Of a DNA stretch of 64,000 nucleotides, positions 1 to 12,375 are shown one piece after another (the first letter of the stretch is position 1; each line of letters opens with the position of its first letter). Origin of the DNA: Megaleporinus macrocephalus (Eukaryota > Chordata > Actinopteri > Characiformes > Anostomidae). Both the position numbers and the translations under genes were made by a program. Where the stretch lies: NCBI GenBank assembly GCA_021613375.1, contig CM038704.1:36888162-36952161 (forward strand), read 5' to 3'. The notes beneath the pieces were generated by a model that saw only the letters and a list, made by a program, of their open reading frames with translations, was not told where the DNA came from and made no database searches.

Positions 1-2870
1 TTTAACAAAAGTTTGTCATTTTTTCATATTGATTTAGTTCTTTGAATTAGCCGCAGTAAAGGCTCCGTTCATTTCTCATATTTTCACTGCGAGATCAAAC
101 AACAAAGACCTTTTTTATTCAAAGCTCTTTTTCTGCTCATCATTTCTCAGGGTGCCAATAAATCTGAAAGGCGTTGTATTTCATAAAGGCTTCTGTTCAA
201 GGGCAGGAAATATATCATTAGTTTAAAAGCGGGAAAGCAGCAATTAAGTCCACAAATAGTCGCAGCAAACAAACGGCAGGGTGCTCTGTAAATAACAACA
301 GCTCCAGAAAGGAGGAATCAGACGCCTGGGAGAGAGAGAGAGACGGACTCAGAGAACTACTAAAGGAGAGAATAAGAAGAGAGTTCGAGGGAGTTTGAGA
401 GAGAGAGAGGGACAAAGAGCTCCAGTAAAGCTGCACCAATACAGAAAATTCACAATTTCAGTTTGTACTGTATTTGTTTGCGGGGTTGTTTTGCTTTAAG
501 GGTTCAGCAATTGACAATCAATAAGGCAAATGTGCTTTGATCCTCAGTGTTATAGTACTTTTGGGGTTGATGATGAGAATGTGTATTGAACAGGGCAGAT
601 CATGCTCTGCTGATCTGTGGAATTTTGACTATGTCCTAACATTTTTCAGATATTAAACATCATTATCTCCAGTTACCTGATTACTACAATGAGTTATGTG
701 TGGTTGGATAGAGAGCATAACCCTATAATCCTCTAAAGTTTGAAGCTATGATGCTCTATATCTCTCTGGACCACAAGCATCTTGTCAAGACTGCCTAGGG
801 TGTGCCTAAGTCAGATACAAATCTTTGAAATTCTGGTTTCCATATCTCCTGAAGGTTATTGTTGGAAGGGGCACGTTACGCTCTACTTACCTCAGGAGTT
901 TGGTTTCGTCACCAATTTTTTATCAAATGAAATTTATAAAGGCTCATGTTGCAACGCAAGCCCTTCTCGATGTTGACTGAGGGATCTGCTATTGTATCCT
1001 TCATCTTTCATTTCATGGGTAATATTTTTTTTATTATTAAGGTCAGACCAAATTCTGTTTTCAATGTTTCTAGGGTATGTTTATACCTGGCTTTTTATGC
1101 AGTCAAGTGAAATACAAACAAGATCCGATCACCAAACATGCATGTTAATGCAAGGTGCAAACAAGCATCGTTTTAACACGACTGCAATGACATGTTTTAT
1201 TGCTGTCTAAATGAAAACTTCATCATGAGGATCATTAAAATTTTCCTTATAATCATAATTCGTACCTTTAAAGGTATCTGTATCAGTATTATACAGAAAA
1301 TAAATAAAATACAATCTGTGAAGAAAAAGATGCTGGAAACAGAACGTCTTGAATGAATGCTCTTTTACTGAACACCAGCGTCTTGGCTACACGTGCCCTC
1401 AGCCACTTCCTCTTCCTTGCGGTGCCACACTTCTGACACCAGTGTTGCATTTTAAAAGTAAGCTTTTTTCATTGAACTGCCACTCAGTTTTACTGAATAC
1501 AGTGGGTAGCAGAAAGGTCACCTTAAACCACCACAGACCCATCTGCTACCCTACAGCCCAGCACATATATAACCTTGATGCTGTTGTAATTTCTTTTCTT
1601 GCCATCAAAATGAAGAGGGAGACTAGTTTAGAGGTTATGCTTTATTCTCGAAGATGCCGCGGTTGAGAAGATGTGAGAAGGTCTAAGAATGGTCTAAATT
1701 TGACTGCCAACTGCACAGTCTTATAGGCCTGCTTCTGTGTTCCATCTAGCTCATGTGACCCATCTGGCCAAGTCGTTATCTCCTGGCTTTGGGACAGATT
1801 TCTTGGGGAGTTTCCTGTCATTAATCTGCTGAGCCATAAACTTCTCGTAACCTGTGTAGCATTTTGTGCGACAGCCATCTGTGTTTGAACAGAATCACGA
1901 CTCACCTTAACAGATGGGCATGGTATGTTAGAATGATTTACAACAATGCACATTCCAAGACTATTTATGAGATTGAATTCTCTCCTGTGGGTGGTCCTGA
2001 GAGACTGAGTGCATGGCTACTCTTCATGGCCATGTCCCCTGTGCTCCTATGACTCTCTTTAACCAGGGCGACTTGTAATTAAATTATGTTACAGACAAAT
2101 GTAGTGTTAAAAGTCTTGTAGGGAAAAGGAGTCTTAGCCTACCATGTGATAAACAGTAACATTACCCATGACAATATATATGCAATCACTCTTTTTCTTT
2201 TTATCACTTTTGCCAATATTTGTGCTGATGTGTTGTATTAGTGCAGAAATGTTGAAGTTCCTTTCAAGTCAACTGTTGAAGTTTAATTAAGTCAACTGAA
2301 AGCACCATGAATGTCACCCTGACATCTGACCAGTCAGTCAAACGACAACCTAGTAATCTAACAATTTGCGGGCTGATATGGAGGCAGCACAATAGAAGAC
2401 TGGGTCTCTGTGGGTTAATGATAGAGTGAGATACACTAGGCCTAATAAAATTCCTGTCATTCCGAGGCCCTTCCTATCTACTAAATCTGTTTTTCTCAAT
2501 TGTTTTTCTCTCTCACTTCTTAATACCCCCCACACAGGCTCCCATTCTCCACTATAGGTCAGATTTTTAGGCTTGGCAGAAATCAATAGCTGTGAGAATC
2601 TCATTCCGAAGAACTGTGGGACTTTGCCTCTCCACCCAGCATGCAACGCAGCTGGCAGGGCTTTTCCAACCGCCGATTATTATAATTAAAACCACAGCAA
2701 CAGATATACACAAACAATAGCCGCGGATATTTTAAAAAAACCTGCGTCTGTACACATCAGGAGGGTTCAGTATGAGCAAACAGGAAGCCCCTGGATTAGC
2801 TGCAACATGAACAGAGACTGAGATGCATATGTACGTAAGCTTGCAGGGACTGTCCCGTTTTGTCTGTCTT
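1..2870. other. No gene seen; AT-rich unique-looking flank
   Basis: No exon, RNA gene or clear repeat was recognised. The only feature of note is a purine-rich, GAGAGA-type stretch at about 330-420. The open frames here are short and lack family resemblance. Confidence 0.5.
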
Positions 2871-2985
2871 TTGATTACCCTTGTCACGCCCCTCACCTGC
2901 TCATAGTTTTGCTCCAAGTCCTGCCCTCTTGTTAGCTCAGGTTATTGTTATTAGTTCATCTATATATATATAAAGCAGCATACCA

Positions 2986-2988
<3 letters not shown>

Positions 2989-3066
<78 letters not shown>
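2989..3066. repeat. (TA)n microsatellite
   Basis: There are about 39 TA units, directly abutting the Tc1 element. Tc1 elements insert at TA, so the microsatellite either supplied the target or grew from the TA target duplication. Confidence 0.95.
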
Positions 3067-3069
<3 letters not shown>

Positions 3070-4283
3070 GGGTTGGACAATGAAACTGAAACACCTGTCA
3101 TTTTAGTGTGGGAGGTTTCATGGCTAAATTGGACCAGTCTGGTGGCCAATCTTCATTAATTGCACATTTCAGCAGTAAGAGCAGAGTGTGAAGTTCAATT
3201 AGCAGGTAAGAGCACAGTTTAACTCAAAATATTGCAATAACACAACATTATGGGTGACATACCAGAGTTCAAAAGAGGACAAATTGTTGGTGCACGTCTT
3301 GCTGGCGCATCTGTGACGTATCAAGAGCCACAGAGTAATGTCAGCATACCATCAAGAAGCGAACCACCTCCTACAGGATTAACTGTGGACACAAGAGGAA
3401 GCTGTCTGAAAGGGATGTTGAGGTGCTAACCCGGATTATATCCAAAAAACATAAAACCACGGCTGCCTAAATCACGGCAGAATTAAATGTGCACCTCAAC
3501 TACCAGAACTGTCCGTCAGGAGCTCCACAGGGTCAATATACACGGCCGGGCTACTATAGCCAAACCTTTGGTCACTCGTGCCAATGCCAAACGTCAGTTT
3601 CAATGGTGCAAGGAGCACAAATCTTGGGCTGTGGACAATGTGAAACATGTATTGTTGAGTCCATCTTTACTGTTTTCCCCACATCCGGGAGAGTTACGGT
3701 GTGGAGAAGCCCCAAAGAAGCGTACTACCCAGACTGTTGCATGCCCAGAGTGAAGCATGTGGGTGAATCAGTGATGGTTTGGGCTGCCATATCATGGCAT
3801 TACCTTGGTCCAATACTTGTGCTAGATGGGTGCGCCACTGCCAAGGACTACCGAACCATTCTGGAGGACCATGTGCATCCAATGGTTCGAACATTGTATC
3901 CTGAAGGTGGTGCCGTGTATCAGGATGACAATGCACTAATACACACAGCAAATTTGGTGAAGATTGGTTTGATGAACATGAAAGTGAAGTTGAACATATC
4001 CCATGGCCTGCACAGTCACCAGATCTAAATATTATTGAGCCACTTTGGGGTGTTTTGGAGGAGCAAGTCAGGAAACGTTTTTCTCCACCAGCATCACGTA
4101 GTGACCTGGCCACTATCCTGCAAGAAGAATGGCTTAAAATCCCTCTGACCACTGTGCAGGACTTGAATATGTCATTCCCACAACGAATTGACGCTGTATT
4201 GGCCTCAAAAGGAGGCCCTACACCATACTAATAATTGATTGTGGTCTAAAACCAGGTGTTTCAGTTTCATTGCCCAACCCCTG
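3067..4283 (+). mobile_element. Tc1-type transposon, complete ends, dead
   Basis: The 1,217-bp element is bounded by TA on both sides. The left end begins CAGGGGTTGGACAATGAAAC and the right end is its inverted counterpart with few differences. Length and layout fit the Tc1/mariner superfamily. It lies in the 3' flank of mgat5b. Confidence 0.9.
3250..4231 (+). pseudogene. Tc1 transposase remnant
   Basis: The frame opens MGDIPEFKRGQIVGARLAGA, a typical Tc1 N terminus. It then suffers a deletion in the DNA-binding region, stops and several frameshifts. Later pieces VKHVGESVMVWAAISW, ALIHTA and AQSPDLNIIEPLWGV mark the DDE catalytic domain in other frames. The end reads GGPTPY followed by a stop. 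A full Tc1 transposase is about 340 residues, and this copy cannot make one. Confidence 0.9.
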
Positions 4284-5389
4284 TATATATCCCTGGTCTG
4301 CTGCTCTGTATTTAGTCAGTAAGTCTGTGTTTCTATTTTTTTTTTTTTTTTTAGTTATGTATTTGGTTAATTTTCCTTTTGTTTCTTAATAAACATCCCA
4401 CTGGCTTTTGCACTTGCATCATGCCTCCTCGTCTCTCTGTTTGTGACATTGACTAGTAAAGGCTAGTACGACTAGTTCAGATTCTAAGCAATATGTTCAG
4501 CAGGAGATACAAATTTTTTAAATGTTGAGGGTGTGCACAGACATATTTGGGGGCTAGTGCTCATGCGATAAATAAGGCCATCCCGGTTATGACTGATGTA
4601 GAGTTGCCAAACCTCTTTGTGTAGTTAAAATTAATTGTGGGCCTATAACAAGATTGTAATAAAATTAAATGAACATTAAACTTTTAGATCTGAGCTTGTA
4701 AAAGCTCTAGACTGGTGCGCTGAAAGAACAATCCGTTTGGTTACCTTGTTTACAGCTACCACTACATTTAGTGTTACCATCTGTGAATGAGTTCATGTTG
4801 TTTAATTTGCCAGGCAAAGTAACTAACCTGGCTGAGTTTATTCATTTTCATTGACTAAGCTAATTGTTTGTTGTTGTTTGCATTGATGTTAGACTAAAGT
4901 GGCACAACTTAGATTTTTGTTCACTAATGTTCTGAAGAACTAAAAAACCATGAACTTTTTAAAACTTTTAATTGTTGGTCAGCCATCTGTACCTACTTTA
5001 ACTGCATTCTTGTTTTTGATGTTACTCCAGTCAGCTCCTCCACTAGACTACATAGCCACAGAACAACAAAACCACTATAGATTTTCTCAACTTTATGCAA
5101 ATGGATTATGATGCATTGAAGTCACGTTCTAAACAAATGGCTCCAACAAATGTCCAAGGTCCCTAGCTTCTACTCTCTAAACCTTTTGTTACTATCTGCA
5201 TGTAGTGTTTTGTTATTTTACATGATGCATCTTTGCACATACAAACATTAAGCATGGAAGACAGGAGCGGATATTATTATTATAGTATTTGTTGTGGCTA
5301 AGATGACTGTGACTTTCTAATGACTTTCTTGTCGGAAGCTGGACCTTGTACATGCCACAATGCATCAATGCCAGTGGTCTTGAACTCAC

Positions 5390-5835
5390 CCACAACAGAC
5401 AAGCCTGGGGTGACTGTTCTTCATCAGCTACGTTGGCTTTCGGTTACAGAAAGCATTCGTTATGAAATCCTGCTGTTGACCTTTAAGGCCTTGCATGGTT
5501 TTGCGCCTACTTTTCTGTCTGCTGTCCTACTTCCTCATGACCTATCGCAAAAACGAAGGTCCCCCGATTCTCGTCTTCTTGCTATTCCTAGACTCAGACT
5601 TTCCTCTATACCTGGCACGTCTTTCGGAGTGGCTGCCCCTGCTCTCTGGAACTCCTTACCTTCTTCTATTTGCTCTTCTCCTCTCTTCTTCTCTTGGCAT
5701 CTTCAAAGCCCAGCTAAAAGCTTGTCTCTTCTCATAATACTTCATTCTCTCTGATATTTTTTAAAAGCATCCGTGGGTATGCGAAAGGCACTACATAACT
5801 ATAATGTATTAGTATTATTATTATTCTTATGTGAC
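5390..5835 (+). mobile_element. 3' end of an L2-like LINE
   Basis: The frame from about 5,410 reads LRWLSVTESIRYEILLLTFK, then ALHGFAPTF and APALWNSLPSS, the typical end of a fish L2/CR1-group reverse transcriptase. It is followed by a short tail and TATTATTATT. The copy is 5'-truncated, as is normal for LINEs. The exact family is not determined. Confidence 0.75.
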
Positions 5836-7295
5836 TCAGGACAGATGTTTTCAGAGCCGTTTGGTCTGACCTGAGCTGCTATGTGGTCCTGCATATGTGG
5901 TCCTGTTAAATATCTCTTGATTTGGTGTCAGTTCGGTTCATTCATAGTTTCAAAGTTTGATTGATTTGTGCAATGTGAAGACAAAACAACTACAGTCCAC
6001 TTTTGCTTTAAGATAAATAGAGTGACACTGATGCTAGCTTTTGAATCATCAAACTTTAAATTGATTGGACGTGCAGTTTCATACAGCGCTTTGTTCAAAC
6101 ACGTTTAATTTAATGGGATATGAATGGTTGAATGTTCAGGAACATCAGATCTTCCTACAAGAGCACCTCTCACAAAGGCCATTGTAGATGTTATCAACAG
6201 AGAAGCAAACAATGGTCTTTATTGACTAGTTTTGGAGTGGAGGGTGGTTGTGTTATAAGTTCTGATGCAGTGTTAGTTACTGAAAGCGTAGTGTTGGGTT
6301 TAACGCTTCTCCATATTCAAATGCATTCCAGGGTGGTGTGTTGATGCTGGGCATCCACCATTGAAAAGTAGTTGGAATGCTGAAATGAGCTGAATTGTAA
6401 TCTCCATTCATTATTCGACACATGTTGTAATTCGGAATGACTGAGCGAATGAATGTGATTAGCAACAGTTGCCATTAATTAGATCTGCCTTATGGGTAGA
6501 CAGCCGGTGGGTGTGGGGTCAGTCGTCTTTTTGCCAAGACCTGAAAACTGCCAAAATGTGGTGCTGCCATGTTCTGAATGAATGTTGTGCATATTGGGAT
6601 GGATCGGGTGTTTAGCAGGAGACAGTGAAGGACTGAGTCATATTTCTTTAGTCTTTTCTTTGAGGGCAAACGATCACGCTGCTCATTACTCCGTCCCTTT
6701 AAAAGTCATTGAGCTCGGCATTAATTTAGACCGCAGAAAAGGCTGATATGTCACAGTATGTGACGGCTGTCTATATGTGATGCCGTCAGCACTATTAAAA
6801 CCACAAGTCTGGCAGGTATTTAATTTTACACAACAGCCCCCACCCCCCTGCCCACCAATCAGCCAGGGTATGTTTGCACTGACATTATTCACATTAAGTG
6901 AATAATTAATATAGGGCGAACTGCATGCACATGCTTATCTTAAACTGGTGATATTCCACCTTATTAAAGCTATAGCTTAATGCTATTTGTTATGTTCCAC
7001 AGTATTGTGTAGTGCAATGTGCTGCCTTGACATTTTGAGTTAATTGTATTTTAGATAAAAGCTTTACAGGAATTTGTTTTTTTTTGCCCAGAAGTTTAAA
7101 TAGCTCAGCATGTTAAGATAAAGTTAAAACCCCCACCTTTTTACAGTGCACCATAGATGATCTAAATGCATCATACAATACATACCTTTACAAATGCCTG
7201 TTGTGTCATTCAATTCTAAGAACAAACCTAGCCAGTGGGATAAAGAATATTAACAACAATCACAAAGGTTGCATTAATATTATTTAAACATAGAT
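5836..7295. other. No gene seen
   Basis: No exon or recognised repeat was found. The stretch at about 6,480-6,900 looks unique and moderately complex and could be checked for conservation. Confidence 0.4.
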
Positions 7296-7302
7296 ATGTA
7301 TA

Positions 7303-7516
7303 TAGTCACTGTCCAAAGAAAAAACAAGTCTCTCCAAAATAGAAACTTTAGGCCAAAAATGTTCTTTACTTTCACTGTAAGTACATATAGGTTTAATTCC
7401 ATGTGATTTTGGAGCATTTCTATTGTTCCATTCATCATAAAACTTTCACAGGATATGAAGAGCTTTATGTTCAAATGGTATGGAGTTACATGTTATTCTT
7501 TGGACAGTGATGATAT
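7303..7516. mobile_element. Small MITE with TCACTGTCCAA termini
   Basis: The ends are inverted: TCACTGTCCAAAGAA on the left and its complement near 7,497-7,511. The internal sequence TTTTGGAGCATTTCTATTG recurs in opposite orientation at about 50,040-50,070, so this is a dispersed family. Confidence 0.65.
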
Positions 7517-7531
7517 TATCTTCATCTCTTA

Positions 7532-8265
7532 GGGCGTTTTCACACCAGCACTATTTAGTCTGGTTAAAACGGACTCTGGTTCGTTTGCACCCTTGGTGCG
7601 GACGTTTTGGCAGGTGTAAAAACAGTTATCGCACTCGAGAGGAGGTGGTCTCGGTTATGTTCCAAACCAACTCCGGAGCGGTTGGTTTGTCATGTGTGAG
7701 AACATGATCCGACCTCGATCCGACCCAAGTATTAGGTGTATTCCACAAGTTTGATCTAAACATCTCCTGCAGCCAGGTGTGCTTTGCATTATGGGATGTG
7801 GCAGATGGCGTAAACAGAGAACTGGATAACTGTAGCAGCTAACAGGGCGAGGACAATAAACCGAGGTTTCTCTTGGACTAGCAGTGAGGGACGTTGTCTA
7901 CCTAATATTTGGAGTGAACTGGGTGTTCTGCAGGTGGACTGTAGTGCAGGTATATTATCAGATTATTATTACAGCTATGAACAGATGCTGTCTCTGCTGC
8001 TGCTCCGTGCTACGCTGTACAAGAAATGTGTAGTAGTTTGTGAAAACTGGATCTTCTCCCTGTATTTACTTTCTTGCTCCCACGCCAGACAGCTCTGACC
8101 AATCAGAGGAGACAACATGCGCACGTGGTTTGTTGGGGCGCATTTTGGTGAGTTTTGGTTTTTGCCTGTGTGGAAACAGACGTTACCGAAGAGGGAAACG
8201 CTCCAAGTAAACAAACTCTTTAACTGATCCGGACCAGAAACAAACAAACAGGTGTAAAAACACCC
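7532..8265. mobile_element. PIF/Harbinger-type MITE with TTA target duplication
   Basis: The 734-bp element starts GGGCGTTTTCACACC and ends GGTGTAAAAACACCC (13 of 15 positions match as an inverted repeat). It is flanked by TTA at 7,529-7,531 and 8,266-8,268. A 3-bp TTA duplication and GG-starting termini are typical of PIF/Harbinger. It has no coding capacity. Confidence 0.82.
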
Positions 8266-8379
8266 TTAAATGCAAAACTATGGTGCTTTGCCTTTCTCAT
8301 CTGTCTATTGTCGCTGTCCAGTGGAAAACGTATACATTTTTGTTGATTTCTTATTTTTTACATTTAAATGCAGCAGCTA

Positions 8380-8766
8380 ATGTTTACTGATCCATGTACT
8401 TGGGGTTTTTTTTGGTTGTGTGCTCCTCCTTATCTCTGCCCACTTGAGAAAGTTTTTTATAAACTTATAAACTTTCTCTTAGTCTTAATATATATATATT
8501 TACTTTGATTGTATTTGATCTGCTTTTATTATTTGTAATATTTAATTTGTTTTATTTTGTTTTATGTATTATTTATTTTAATTTTGTTTGCTCATGTTTT
8601 ATTAATTAACTTTTATTATCTTAATTATTCACCTTTTGTTTTATATTAAGTGATTAATTTTATTATTATTTGTATTATTTCTTTTTAGTTTATATTTTCT
8701 TCAATCACAAGTGAAGTACCTTGAGTCCTATTTGTCTAAAAGGTGCTATATAAATAAAGCTTTGAC

Positions 8767-8797
<31 letters not shown>

Positions 8798-9110
8798 CCC
8801 TCACACGCTCCTAGTTTGTGTATCTTCCCAGTCCCAGGTGTTCCCTACTTCCTTGTGTTTATATTGTGGATAAACATGTGTGGATAGTTGTTATGAGGTT
8901 ATGTTTATGTTCTTATGGTTCCTAGTGTTGCTTTTTTACCTTGTGGCTCAGTCTATTTAGTCTGTTTGGTTAGTGTGTATCTTTGTCACTTTGTTGCTCT
9001 GTTCTTCTCATTTTATTAGTTTGTATCCCTGTTTTCATTCAACCATGGACTCCATTAAAGGACACTTGCATATGTATCGGCCTTTCTCGCCTCCCTCAAT
9101 GTTAGAAAAA
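8380..9110 (+). repeat. LTR-like family copy interrupted by a LINE tail
   Basis: Sequence before about 8,440 and after about 8,798 is collinear with the copy at 56,899-57,200 (TGTGTGCTCCTCCTT; then CCCTCAC-GCTC-AGTTTGTG; then CCCAGGTGTTCCCT). The right part has ACCATGGACTCCATTAAA, also present on the minus strand of the solo LTR at 36,173-36,559. Confidence 0.55.
8441..8798 (+). mobile_element. LINE 3' tail ending in (GATT)n
   Basis: The T-rich sequence ends AAAGGTGCTATATAAATAAA and then (GATT)n, a common 3' end of fish L2/CR1-group LINEs. It splits the LTR-like repeat, so it is younger than that copy. Confidence 0.7.
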
Positions 9111-9119
9111 TAACTAAAT

Positions 9120-9940
9120 GAGCAAACTTAGACACGGTTGTCTGACTGTCTGATCTGGTTTGAGAGGGAAATTGTGCATCGCACTGCCTTTCTTTCTGAC
9201 ACATTAGTGTTAGTTAGCATCACCTTTTAACGTTTCTGTGGCTATTTTCAAGCTGAAGGACATGCGGGTTGGCAGTAATTTTCAGCCAGAGGACATTTCT
9301 CCAGCATAACATCCACCTTCAATAACTCAGAGGGTCAGCGGCCAGACCCGGGCCGACGCCGGCTTAGTCCAGCAGCGGCCAGCGGGCCAAAGTTATTACC
9401 TGTCCATCCAACCAAACACAGTCTTTAATCTCCCCAAAGGCAACATTTATTTATTTATTTGTTAAAAAAAAGCAGCACATGACAAATTCAGTCCTGAAAA
9501 TAGTCGTAAACATAAACACACACAAACCCAAACCTTCAGCTGTGTCCTTGACCTGGGCTGTTGTGCAGATTCCGTGTTTTGATGTCTCCAGAAAATAAGA
9601 TTGGTACAGCAGGATAAAGCTCTTTCATCAGTGCCTGAGAGTCAACCTGGGTGAAAGGATTTGGCTTATGAATAAATAATAGTCATTATAAACTTGTCTG
9701 AAGCTGGAAATCTTTCTAAAGCTGAGGCTACTGCTTCTGATTTCTAGTGTGAAATTTAAGCTCAGTCAGAGCCCACCCTTTATTTCTTTCTTTTCCAGGC
9801 AAAACGAACATCAGTTCACGAACACCACAACAGTACATGACAGAAAATTACACTTAAGCCCCAACAGCTAAATATGATATTACATTTTCAGTGTTTACTG
9901 TGTCCACTGTTCAGCTTTATTACAGCTTCTATTCTTTCTT
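9120..9940. other. No gene seen
   Basis: This is mostly unique-looking sequence with a GC-rich patch at about 9,330-9,390. Nothing recognisable was found. Confidence 0.4.
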
Positions 9941-10230
9941 AAAGAAATGCACCACCGAAGTCCAGTCTCAGGAGCTGGTTTAGCATTTTCTGCTTCTCAC
10001 CATCCAAACGCATTCAGTGATGTTGAGGTCTGGACTCTGGGGAGGCCAGTCCATTGTTCTGAGAACACCAGCAACTTCTTTGTTTGTGTTTGTGTCTCCT
10101 GCTTCTTGAAAAGCCACATATTTTTTCAGACCCAGAACATTGAGTTGTCTTCTTGCAGTGGAAGGAATGGAAGGAAGGGAACATCTGTGAGCAAGAGTGG
10201 AGCTTGATGTTCTCCTCTCTCTCACAAAGA
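9940..10230 (-). pseudogene. Tc1-type transposase fragment
   Basis: On the minus strand a frame reads LNVLGLKKYVAFQEA and then WPPQSPDLNITECVW. The latter is the D-E catalytic signature of Tc1 transposases. The fragment is related to those at 33,330 and 56,000. No termini were identified. Confidence 0.7.
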
Positions 10231-10792
10231 TTAGAGCTTTAAGTTCTGTTTATCTAATGGAGACAGTTTTAATGGTATATTAGGTTTTTCATGTGGTTGC
10301 CGGGTGGTGGTTTTTCACTAATTCCTCTTAAAAAACTGACTAATGTTTGTTATGACTGAAATAAATAAGGGGTGGTCTCAAAACAGAACTACCTATGAGA
10401 AATGCTACATGCACGCACTTATTTCTAAGGAAAATAAATTAATTGGAACGTATATATCTACGAATTCATTTTCCTACCGCACTTTAAATGATTGGAGTCT
10501 GGTCAGACAGCCTTCAGCGCAAAAGAACTCTCTCTTTGCTCAGCATATTGAGAAATTCATCCCTGTGTCAGTCTGAGGGTTGGAACGTCAAAAATGTCCT
10601 TCGCCGAATTGGCAGCTGAAGTGATGCAAGGGAGCAGCGCAAGGACGTAAGAGGCAAAGAGAGGAAAGATCAGCCTAACGACAAATGGACGAAGACTTGT
10701 GTTTATCTTGGTTTTATTAGCTGTATAAGTTAAGTCACAAACCTGTATTCGTAAAAATTCACAGTTTGCATTCAAACAGTGCTTTAAACATC

Positions 10793-11080
10793 TCACTTCA
10801 TGTAAAAAATAATCTTTTTTGCGTGTGTCCGTTTTTGTGCAGATTGAAGACTGCATGACCCTAAAGTTAAGAAGAGTCTATTTGATCTTGCTTTGTTTTT
10901 GTGATCCATCGCTGGGCGGAGCCTGTTGAGGCACAGATGGGTTGCCATATAGCAGTCCTGCTTGTCAAATCTCTCCTCCAACAAGGTTGCCAGGTCCTCT
11001 TCAGTGCGGCGCATATACTTGCGTGGTCTTAAGAGGATCCTTTTAGGATGTAGCAGGAAATAAATGGAACCAAACAGCTT
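10793..11080 (-). other. Exon-like open frame of unknown identity
   Basis: On the minus strand an AG at 11,081-11,082 is followed by 95 open codons. They begin KLFGSIYFLLHPKRILLRPR and continue KYMRRTEEDLATLLEERFDK. The composition looks protein-like, but no family was recognised and the stop codon TAG overlaps the putative acceptor. It could be an exon of a downstream gene, an old transposon fragment, or chance. Confidence 0.2.
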
Positions 11081-11133
11081 CTAAATGTGTCAAACTCTAT
11101 TGTCTCAAGTGATTTCAAACCAGACTTTTAGCT

Positions 11134-12375
11134 CAGTAGTTCTGACCCTGGTCTCAGAGAACCCCTGTCTTGTAGATTTTGTTGTTTTCCTTATGCTAAC
11201 CTACTCACATTACTTTTTTATTGTGGATTGTAAAAGCTATAGTATGTAAGATGTTTTGGTTAAAACTTGGCAAACTATGACTATGAATACTGGGCCTTAA
11301 GTTCAAAATATAGTCAAAAAAGGAAAACATGGTGCTATTTTTTAACCATTTCACATCAACCATGTACATTTAGAACATAACAATTAATCTAACATGTACT
11401 TTGTAGCAGTTTTACAGTGAGCCCTGGCATATAGAGCTATCACTGTTGTTCATTTCTAACCACTGACTGAAACATATCAGTCAGGCTTACGCTGGTATTC
11501 ACGTATCTAGAACTTCCAGAAGGGTGGAGGCATGTATCTTGGGAGGCAGGTATCTTGGCTATGTCTACCTAGACGCCACAATGAAACAAGTAACAATAAT
11601 GAAAGTCTTTTATTTCTAACCAAAACACAATAATGAGATAAGAGTTTTGTGGAGTTTAAACATGACTAGCTAGGGGTGGCACAACTTTGGATATACGTCA
11701 ACAATTATGTGATGAAAATGTAGTCAATGTCAAATATTCGATTGGTATCCAACTTAGACCCTAGGCGAAGCTTCTGAGAGCCAGAGATCTTTGGAGCATT
11801 ATGACTCTAAAAATAAGAGTAACAGACTATAGGGCTTTATACGGCCTCTCCAATGACTTTTTGTTGTGGTCTTTGGGAAACTGAAGTTAATGTCTGATCT
11901 CTGATGCTTTGTAGTGAAATGCCACTTCACAGCCTAGTAGAGTGTGACATCCTTTTATTTTCCATGGAGCCCTGGATCGCATCACTGGCTTTCAGGAAAC
12001 TGGAGATACAGACCCTGATATCACCAGGCTCCTCAACTCTTGTCTTCTTTGAGCCATCTATGCTAAGCGCACCACTCCACCACTACAGGCAAGTGAGCTT
12101 ACTGCCACTAGTGTGTATTCTCACTAGTGTGTGTCTGTATGTGGGTGTTTCACTGACGGAAGGATGTGCAAGCACAAGTGGTAAAAAGTTCTTAATTCTA
12201 AAAAAAAAAAAATCTGTTGTCATAATCATGTGTTCAAGGACTAGTAGATATCAAGCTTAAAACTTAGTTTGTAGTTTGTCGTAATTTGGCCTTCTCTAAA
12301 GCCCTAAGGTGTATTAACACAAAGAAAACATCAAAATATGTTGGGGTGCTCCAAGACCATAGTTGGGAAGTGCTG
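11134..12375. mobile_element. hAT-like non-autonomous element
   Basis: The left end starts CAGTAGTTCTGACCCTGGTC. The right end, read inverted, starts CAGCACTTCCCAACTATGGT and then GGAGCACCCC, matching the left end's AGAGAACCCC. The 8-bp flanks TTTTAGCT and GTTTAGCC agree at six positions. CAG termini and an 8-bp duplication fit hAT. It lies 400 bp downstream of the mgat5b stop. Confidence 0.55.

Larger units (their letters stand above)
2882..4450 (+). repeat. Remnant of LTR-like family, split by TA repeat and Tc1 element
   Basis: The left piece at about 2,882-2,960 starts TGTCACGCCCCTCACCTGCT. The right piece at about 4,286-4,450 holds an AATAAA signal and ends GTTTGTGACA. Both ends resemble those of the solo LTR at 36,173-36,559. 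A TA microsatellite and a Tc1 element lie between. No 5-bp target duplication is seen here. Confidence 0.45.

Noticed and set aside
2937..3149. IYIY-repeat frames here and at 22,034-22,563 and 49,900-50,139
   Set aside because: Direct translations of TA microsatellites.
3250..4231. Active Tc1 transposase gene
   Set aside because: Stops, frameshifts and a deletion in the DNA-binding region make it a pseudogene.
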